NCBI GenBank assembly: GCA_905221615.1
Contig: CAJNDT010006136.1
Coordinates: 549,001-613,000, forward strand
Origin: Symbiodinium sp. CCMP2592
Lineage: Eukaryota > Sar > Dinophyceae > Suessiales > Symbiodiniaceae
Reading direction: 5' to 3'
DNA: 64,000 nt
Below the pieces are notes generated by a model. The model did not search any database. It saw only the letters and a list, made by a program, of their open reading frames with translations, and was not told the DNA's origin. Of this stretch, positions 38,914-48,300 are shown one piece after another. Position numbers and translations under genes: made by a program. Each line of letters opens with the position of its first letter. The first letter of the stretch is position 1.

Positions 38914-39355
38914 ACCTAACCTTCCAAAGGATGGGTGGAAATCATCGGGACCCGAAAAGCCTTCTACGGAAAAGTAACCCCAGTATAAGCTCTAAGCTCA
39001 TCTGTACCCACTCCTTCGGCTGATACCAAGGGACAAAAGCCAGAATGAAAGTGAGCTCCATTACGATCGCCTGTACTATACAACAGGCTACCTTCTTCGA
39101 AGGCACTCATACCCGAGCTCTCTGGCATCCCAAACTACACTATTCAAACGCCGGTTAGGACAACACCTTAGACCCAATCCTAACATCACTTTATGATCTC
39201 AGGACTCTAAAATGGGGCCTAGCGCTACTGGCTAGAGACTACTCCAAGGTATCATCCCCGGTAACCCAAAGCTGTCAAGATTCGAAGGACAAGCCAACAG
39301 CTCCTCCAGAACGATCAGCTTCCTTCCTATTTCCCTAAACCACGGGGCAGGTTTT
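38914..39355 (-). other. R2 3' untranslated region
   Basis: About 440 bp between the stop codon (39356-39358) and the polypurine tract. No ORF or repeat seen. Confidence 0.6.
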
Positions 39356-42300
39356 TTAGTCGGACTCCTCTTCAGAAACCAACCCAATCTCAACCCGCTC
39401 TAAGTAGTCCCCTACCAACCAATGGAATTCCGACTTCACCCTGTCGTTATAAGGCTCAACGTCGATCTGCAATCCCGCACGCCAAAAACAAAACAGTATG
39501 CGACCACGATGCGGTACACTCTCACTTAGAGGCATGGGGACCACATCCATCGACCCAGTTTGACAAAAGGCCTCCGCTCGCGCCCTTTTAGCACGACAAG
39601 CCCTGACGACAATGAGCCTACAGAACTCCCAAGTCAGGATAACAAGAAGGCACCGACCTATCTCCCACATCGTTGATCCATCACATCCTAGCCCCTGGTC
39701 CTCCCCGGGTAAATCCACATCTTGAGCTCGAGGCCGCACTTGAACTGCCTGCTGCATCAATGGTGCCTCACAGCCTGAACCTGAATGATCCCCAGAAACC
39801 GCTTCCGCTGCAACCGCCTTAATGCAACCACAGCAGAACCATAACACCAGGAGCACCCAGATCAGCACACTGCGAGGGATCCTCAAAGCCCCTCCTAGGT
39901 GTCCCGTAGCATATCGAGGGCTATCCGAACTCCCGCTAGGCATCTCAGCTCCAACGGTCAGGGCATCACCGACAGGAGAAACTAAACCCTGAAAGGCTTC
40001 CCAATCACCCGTATTCAGCCCTTGAGCGACAGTCTCGATCTCAGCCTGACTCCAGCCCTCAACAGGAACCCAAACTGTATCATCAAGATACGTACACACT
40101 AACGTTCCTTCGCGGGCTTCGTAGTGAGGCCCGGCCGATTGTGCCGCTTCGGGCGACACACGACCCTCGAGATCAGCAGATCGATTCACACAGAACCCGC
40201 TCGAACTACTCGCTTCACTGGCTGACACAACTGAAGGCTCGACTGTAGACATTCCCGAATCCTCTGATTCCGAGGACTCGAGCAATTCTTGTGCCAACGG
40301 CGCAAACCGACCAGCCCATCCACCAGGCTCATCGCGGGGCCTAAGAGGCCTCTCATCGATCGAACCATCATCATCAACCTCATCATCCACCTGCACCTGA
40401 TCCCCAACCTCGCTGGAACCAAATGGATAGTGAACCTCACCAGTATTCATGTAAGCGGTGGCAGCATCAAAGGTATCTTGCGAAGGAGCTACATAAAGGG
40501 GCCACCTCTGGCGTAGCCACACCGTAAGTGCCAACGTAACACTGCTCCGAAAACCTGGTGCCACTGCCCTGAGAAATCTCCAAGACGATACTCGGTCTCC
40601 CAGAAGATCCAGTACACACCATCCGCATACCATGAACACTCGCCAAAGATAGTGAGCTACCATTCGAGGGGGACCTTCAACATACGGAAAACGAGACACC
40701 CGCAGGGTCTCGGCACAACTGCCGGGCACCTGGTTAGAGGTCTCCACATGTGACCCCAAATGGCCCGTGGTGATAAACTCCTCCACAGCTATCTGCCATT
40801 GAGGAGAATCGAATACCAGAGCAAAAGGGCCCTGCCTCATAACTTCCGCCACAGCAGCATATAGGGCATACCGTACTCCAACTGACACCACCCGAAGATG
40901 TCTCCACTCGGAAGCTCTCTCTCCTAAAGCCCACAAAACTTGCCCTCCAACTTGAGAAAACACATGGAGCAAGTAATGGACCGACATCCAGGAGCCCACG
41001 TACGGAAACCTATCAACCAACATGGCATCACCTTGGTAGTCTTCATAGCATAATCCCTGCATTGGAGCCGCTGTCATACCATGACTGCTAGAACTACCGC
41101 CCACCTGCACATTGGGTGACGGTACAGAATCAACTAGCTGCGCGCTGGAACTCCCCCCGATCTGACCACTGGAATCCCCATGACCTTGAGAGCCTGAACT
41201 CACATTCTGAACACTGGAACTCCCCCCGATCTGACCGTTGGAATCCCCAGGACCTTGAGAGCCTGAACTCAAATGCTGAACACTGGAACTCCCCCCGATC
41301 TGACCGTTGGAATCCCCAGGACCTTGAGAGTCCGAACTCCACTGAGTCAAGCCGTCTGTTGATAAACTCACGGGTCTCCAGCCAGCCCCAAGTCCTTGAA
41401 ACGCAAAAGTGGCCTCTACTTGACCCGGAAAATCTCCTACATACATCCCAGTATCCCGAAGACGTCGCAACAAGCCAACCGTGGACTCCGACCTAAACCC
41501 TCGAGAGGCACCTCCTAGCTCTGCCCATTCCCTAGCTTGCACTCCCAGAAGGACAGCTAGTTCACTCCCGCAGAATCCTAACAACCAAATTAAAAACCCC
41601 GAACCATCGAGGCCCGAAAAACCTGGGCTCGCCTCCCTATCCGCAGAATCACTTACCGGCGCTCCTACAGTTGCAGTATCCTCATCCTGGGCCTGCTCTT
41701 CACTAGGTACTTCCAGCCCTGTGAACCAGGACGGGGACGGTCCAAACCTGTTCATGAACACCGGAGGCTCCAAAACCCCGCCTGACTCAAGGACCCTCCT
41801 AATCCTCGCCCTCTGAACAAAGGTAAGCCCCGACTCCCTTTCCATGGCTTCAAACTTAGCCTGCGCGGTAGCCCACTCGGACTCACTGAAAGTATCATCA
41901 TCACCCGCTGGCTCGGCTTCTGTACGGCTTCCGGATGCTTCATCGCTAGCTTCAATCGCATTCAAGGCTACCGCTTCTGATTCGACCGGCTCAACTTCAC
42001 GGCCTTCCGAAGGATCTCCTGCACTAAACCCCTGGGCCCCGTAAAGCCAAACCCAACCCCAGCAGCCTAGGCACACGGAAAGTAGGATCCCCAACACCCA
42101 CGAAATCCAGCCCGAAGCCGCCTCAATCTGGCCTTCAAAAGGTTGCCCCTTCACACGAGGCAGCATAGCCAAAAGGACCAGACCTGCCACGGTTTTGGCC
42201 GTAACTTCTAGAGAATCACCCCCCCCAAGACTCAGCCGACTAAGCATACGAGCATCCCCTTCCGAACCCTCACTAGACACCCGAATCCTAATGTTGATGA

Positions 42301-45300
42301 GGTCTAAGAGTTTAAGGATACGGGAACGGGGCATCGGTTTCGTTCCTAAATCCGCCACCAACTGCTCTCCCGGCATATGCGACACTCGTAATATATTAGA
42401 GGAGATTCGTTCTCGAGCAGCATGTGCTCTCATACGAAGGTGTCTGTTACGCCAGCCGTTTGGCGACGTTTCAAAACTTCGGAGGGCGGCTTCGTTGTCC
42501 GCTAATAGTGAAATCACCGAGTCAGCCTCCACGGCCTCCTCGATGAGGGGCTGGATTGCTTCCCCTCTCTGGATTCCGACCACCATGGCCACCAGCTCTG
42601 ACTCCGCACTGCTCAAAGTCACGAATGGCTGCCTCGTCACTTCCCAGGCTAAGGGCACACTGCACCACACTACAAAAATGGCTTGCATCGAACGCTCCCC
42701 TCCAGGGCTGTGTGAAGCATCGGTATACACCTCCAACACTTTATCCGTGCGCGGCAGCGACAAAAGACCATGGTTCTTAAAGGTATCACCAAGCTGAAAA
42801 GGCACATCTATCCCCATTTCCATTGTCGTCTTCAAGTATGCAAGAGCTTGGCGGCCCAACGCAATCGAGAGCAAAGGTGATTTCGTCGCCTGTTGCCCGC
42901 ATCGTGCCACAACATATGCAATATCAGGTCGTGTTCGCGTCGACAACCACAATAATGCGCCTGTCACCGCTTGTGCTTCCTTTATCTGCTCCGCCGTGGC
43001 ATCCTCAGGGCTTTCCGGCTCTGTCCACTTCGTTATAGGCACATTCGCCTCCTCGTCGATGGCGTATCTGTTAAGAAGTTCCTGCACGTACGCTTTTTGC
43101 GTCATCCGATAACCTACATCGCTCCTAGACAATTCAATGCCGCAGAAAGTCACCGGCGTCCCAGAGACCCACTCCGGGTCGCTGGTTTTCCAATTGTTCC
43201 TTATGGCATGGATGAATTGGTGACATAGATCAACCGGACCGAAGAACGCTAAATCATCCACATATACCACCAAAATCCCTACAATGTCACCCAAGCTACC
43301 GTCCTTAAAGACCCGGACCAACCAGAGTGCATCGTCTGACTTCATCTGGACTAAGTGATGAACCAACCCTTCTGAAACAATCTCAATCTTCCGGAACTCC
43401 TCATCTCGGTAACGCCCCCAATCCCTAGGCGAAGTAGGCAGCCCGTACAAAGCTTTACGAATCCACCACCTATCATCCCTTTCCAAAAGACCAAGCTCCA
43501 CAAGAAAACTAGGTGGCTTAACCACAATCCGCTCCTCCTTTCCTTCGTAATCACTACGGATAGGAGCATACAGAAAAGCAGACTTCACATCGATGATAAC
43601 TCCCACCCATCTTGGAAACCGCGCTGCAAAGGTAATGGCTACTTTAACGGAGAGCGCTTCCGCGCCCGAAGCATATAAATCCTCTCTCGTGAGGCCCAGC
43701 TTCTCCGTTGGGAGATAGTTTCCGCAGCACACCGCTCGGCATCTACGCTTGCCCGTACCGGATTTCCTAGTAAGAACAACCTTGCCCGGAAGCTGAACTA
43801 CACTAACCCCTTGGGCAACCCAACTGTCCATCTCAGAAGCCTTAACCCTATCTACCGCTTTATTTGTAGTCTCAAGGCTAGTTATCTCATCCGCTGCAGG
43901 GTCTTTCCATTTCTGGAGCTCTCTCCTAGCCTCTGCTAAGCCTACAGTCCTGGTCTGAAGAAACTGATCGGTCGCTTCCTCGTGTCCTAAGGGCACATCT
44001 ACCTGAAGGGCCCGTACCGCAAACTCGTCATGGCCCTTAACAAGTCCCTGCTCAAGCCAATCACACAACAGCTCAACCCTACGCAGCTGAAGCGCGGTAG
44101 CAACCAAATCGGTTTCTTCATCCCCGGCTTCGCAAAGCTCCGCAGTGATAAACCGGCACAGCCTAGAGGCACATTGATGACAATGATCCCATCCTTCGCG
44201 GACCTCTTCCATAAATGGAGTGGGAATCGCTACTTCCCATTCAACGGCAAAACCAGCATCACCGTCCTCCGGCCCGTGCTGCCTCTCAGCCTTCCGCACT
44301 ATGGGTTCAGAAGCAATCTTCTCCCTTACCCCATCAACCGGAAATCCTAGGTCCCTCAAGACATCCCACTGTTCCTCCGAAGTCCCATGAACATCCCTAG
44401 GAACAAAGGCCGAAATCACCCACCGAGACTCACCATTCCAGGGCTCTGGGACGTGCCATCGGTCACCCGAGAACACCACCGGAGAAGCCTTCAGATCAAA
44501 CACCGAACCCGGCCGAACCTTTCCGGTAGGAAGCTCTTTACACACAGGCCCTTCATCATTGTCACTCTCAATCCAAAGACCTCCTCCAATGAAATCCCCA
44601 ACGGCACTCACTAAAATCTTGAAACCCTTGGCATTCCTTAAATCCCGATGGAGCGGCATCGTGGTATTCTGGGACACATACAAAGCAGTCCAAAGGTGAT
44701 TAGGATCCAAGCTTTTCACAAAGCCATTCAAGTACCTAGTTACCTCAGGATGCCTCAACGCCATCTTAGAAACCCCATGGAACCCTCCTACACCATACAA
44801 ACCCAACAAGGCCGCGCACCCATTACCGTGGAGCAATGACCTTCGAGCGGTCGGCAAATCACCAAAACCGACCTTTAAAACCTCGAGGCACTCACGCGAA
44901 GAAAACTCACCGCTCTCCAAACGCTCCTGCAACCACCCTTCTGGGTCCCCATGAAGGGCTTTCATAAGTTCAGGCGCAGCAAACAGCCCATCGCCTACAC
45001 AACAGACTTCAGGTGATTCCAATTGATCAGGGTCCCCCGAACTCGGCTCCCAAAAAACAAACTCGTCACTCTCAAGCAACGCCGAAATCGACACACCCTC
45101 AGAACTCCGAATCCCTGGAATAACCCCCAAATCTTCAGAAACATCAATTTTTAAATCTTTGGAATCGTTCAACTCGAAATTAAGCTCAGCATTCCAAACT
45201 AAAGAGCACCCCCCCCCAGAAGCATCTCCAGCGCTTCTGGAATCATCAGGGACTATGCTCTCCGCCACATCAGTAGCTGCTACAGCCCGCAAAACAAAAT

Positions 45301-48300
45301 CGGACGAGCGCTTACCGGCAAGGCGATAACGAGGTTTCTTCACATCCCCAGGCTGACCCCTGAGAGGGTGAATAGTATTCGTCAACAAAACCTTAGAAGG
45401 CTCGACCCCATCCCCCGGAATCCAAACCAAATGACCACCCGGTGTATCTGGAGCTGACCCAATGTAAACGCCCTCTATGGTCCTCGACTCCCACTGGGCG
45501 TCGTACCCCGTACGAGTCCTACGTCTCGCATGCACACGGATACCGAAAGGCAACAGAGGAGGTTGGGGATTACCTACAGATTCATTGAAGTTAGACCAAT
45601 TCCTAGCCGACGCATGCAGAAGCGCCAAAGGCCACATCGTCTTCTCGAGTTTTCCAATAAAAAGCAACTTTCGAGTAAACCCTTTCAGCGACTGAACCGC
45701 AAGTTCGGCTCGATTACCCGCTGGTGATTCGCCCGCGGTCCAGGTACAGTGAATACCTTTATCTCGGATCCAAGCAATCAACGCATGACTCCTTAACTCC
45801 TTAGCCCGATCTGCGTGATACCTCTGAACGGGGAATCCCGCCGCTTCTAGACGGTTAATAACAGCTTGGATCTGATGAAGAACTTCCCGGCCACGCTTGC
45901 TTCGCAAAGGCACCCCAAAAAACAGGGTCTTATGGCCCTTTTTCTCAAGCCCTGGATCCACTGCAACAGACTCCGCAGCCTCCGGTTTTTTCCCTGTCAC
46001 ACGATGGGTCACCGCCTTTATCCTTGCCACTACCTCCTCATGAGACAAAGGGATTTGGTCTAACTCCTTCATCAACTCATCCCCACTAAACTCTACCCCA
46101 CTCCCCGCAGTTGCTCCCGTAGCATTCCCCGGGTCCCCCACAGGAAGTAAATAACTACCCTCGAATGCCTCTCCTTCCGCTACAGGTACACTTTCTTTTT
46201 CCTCCGAAGGTTCGGGAATAAACCCGTCCGGAATTGCGTAGGCGCAAGCAAGGAAGTACTTATAACCCTCCCCTTTGTCCCGACCACTAGCCTCGACGTC
46301 CCAACCTCGTCCCGAAATCAACGGCCCTGCCAGATCCACACTTAGAGAATGAACTCCGGGAAACCCAGACCTCCAATGCGACCTCTGACGCCCTTGCGCG
46401 CTGATGCAAATAGGACAACCCCGTCGATAAGGAACATGGTCCCGTTGAACATGGAGAGCATAAGACTCCTCCTCAGACAATTTCCTCAGGATGGCCTGCC
46501 TCCTACCCACTTCTTGTTCATTCACACGCTCCCATTTCCAAAGAAGCCAAGCCCGTTGAATCAAGTTAGCTAAACCACTTCCCCAACACTGGTTCCGTGG
46601 CCCTTCAGCCCTTTCAACATTGCCTAATACCGAACGCAAGCGCTGATCCACCTTTAGCTTGTGCAACATCTCATACAGAAACCACGAGCTCGTAATAACA
46701 GAAGTCTCACGGACCCCTAGCATTCCCAAGCAACCCTGATCGAAGATGGCCCTTTCTAGAGGGTAACATGTAGCAAAAAAGGTATCACTCAAGCCCGATC
46801 CCACGGATTGTAAGGTCGAAGATAACAGGTCGTGGTCCGCCGCAAAAAACACCCTATGGCGATTGAGAACATCCCCTTCGCCCAGGCTTGCCCGCTCATA
46901 TCGGCGTTCCCCAGCTGCATTCGCTACAGCAAACACCAACATCAACCTCATAACCCTTATCACCTCTTCAACCTCACTTTCCTCCTGAACTCCTTGGGAC
47001 ACCTCCGGCTCGCGGGGCCCCTTCACCAGACCCCCTATAACCCCGCTACACGCCCACTTCATCAACAGGCTAAACACTAGTCTGGAACCTAGACCCTTAT
47101 CCGAGTTAGCCACCGATACCACCCGACCCAGACCCTTCCAGGAAGATGAAAACGGCGATACCGCAACCATCACTGAGCCAGCTTCAGCTCTAAAGACTGA
47201 CCGCCTCAGACGGCGATTCCAAGGGAGCTCAGACCAATCAGTCCGCTCAGAATCCAAAGCAGGAACGCACGCTCTGGCCAACAGCCCCACAGCTATTTCA
47301 GGAAAAAGAGCTCTCAGAAACACAAGCTGATCAACCTCCGTCAGCCCAGCCTCACCACGAGCCTCAACCCTTTCCTTCAGCCACTTCTTAGCCTGGCCAG
47401 GCTCAATCCCTTCAACCAAGTCCATAGCCTCAGCCTTACTCACCAATGGATCCCCTCTGCGTTTAGCCTCATACTCCTCTAGCAACTGAAGCCCCACAGA
47501 CCTCGGAATCAACGGACAGCCCTTAACTACCCTTACATTCAACGCTCCCAGGCGCCGATGCTTCACCTTGCAGCCTCCTTTACGCCAATTAATGGTGTAC
47601 CCCAGATCTACCAAATAGCTCGCTGGCAAGATAACTTGGCAATCCCCATTATGAAGAAGAGTCCCACAAGGGTTAATAAGCAACTCCGTACCTCCCGACG
47701 CGAGATCTACCTTAATGGACCGGCAACCTTCTGCCTCTCCTGACGCCGCCGGGCGTAGGGCATTAGTCGCTCCACTGTCTATCAGGCAATACTCAGGGTC
47801 AGACGCCGAAACCAACGCACTGCGAAGCCACGAGAGGTTGAGACTGGCCTCAGGTTCAACTCTAAGAGCCCTTAACGAAACTCCTTTGAGTAGCTTCGTG
47901 GCCTCCGCCACCAGGGCATCAGGGGTTAAGGTAGTTGAACCTGCTGCCGCTGCACTGACACTAGCACTCCCGGCTTCAGCGGAGGAGGTTGAATCCTCCA
48001 CCACTCCTTTCGCCTGAGCCCCCGCTTTGGCCTTAGCCTTACTCTTAGCAGAACCAGACCCCTTACCTGGATTCGCCTTTGGAGATGCCTCAGAACCCCC
48101 ATCCGACACCACTACGCGGTGCTCAGGCGGTACCAGCGTACAGTCGGGTCTGAAGTGGCCTGATTGGCCGCAGGCCAGACAGCGATTCTCTTTTCGAGCC
48201 TTCGCTCGATCATGCTTAAACCGGCAGCTATCTCCGAATCTACACCCCGAAGCATCCCCGAACTTATGACACAGTGCCACCTCAGAAGCCTTCCCCTTAC

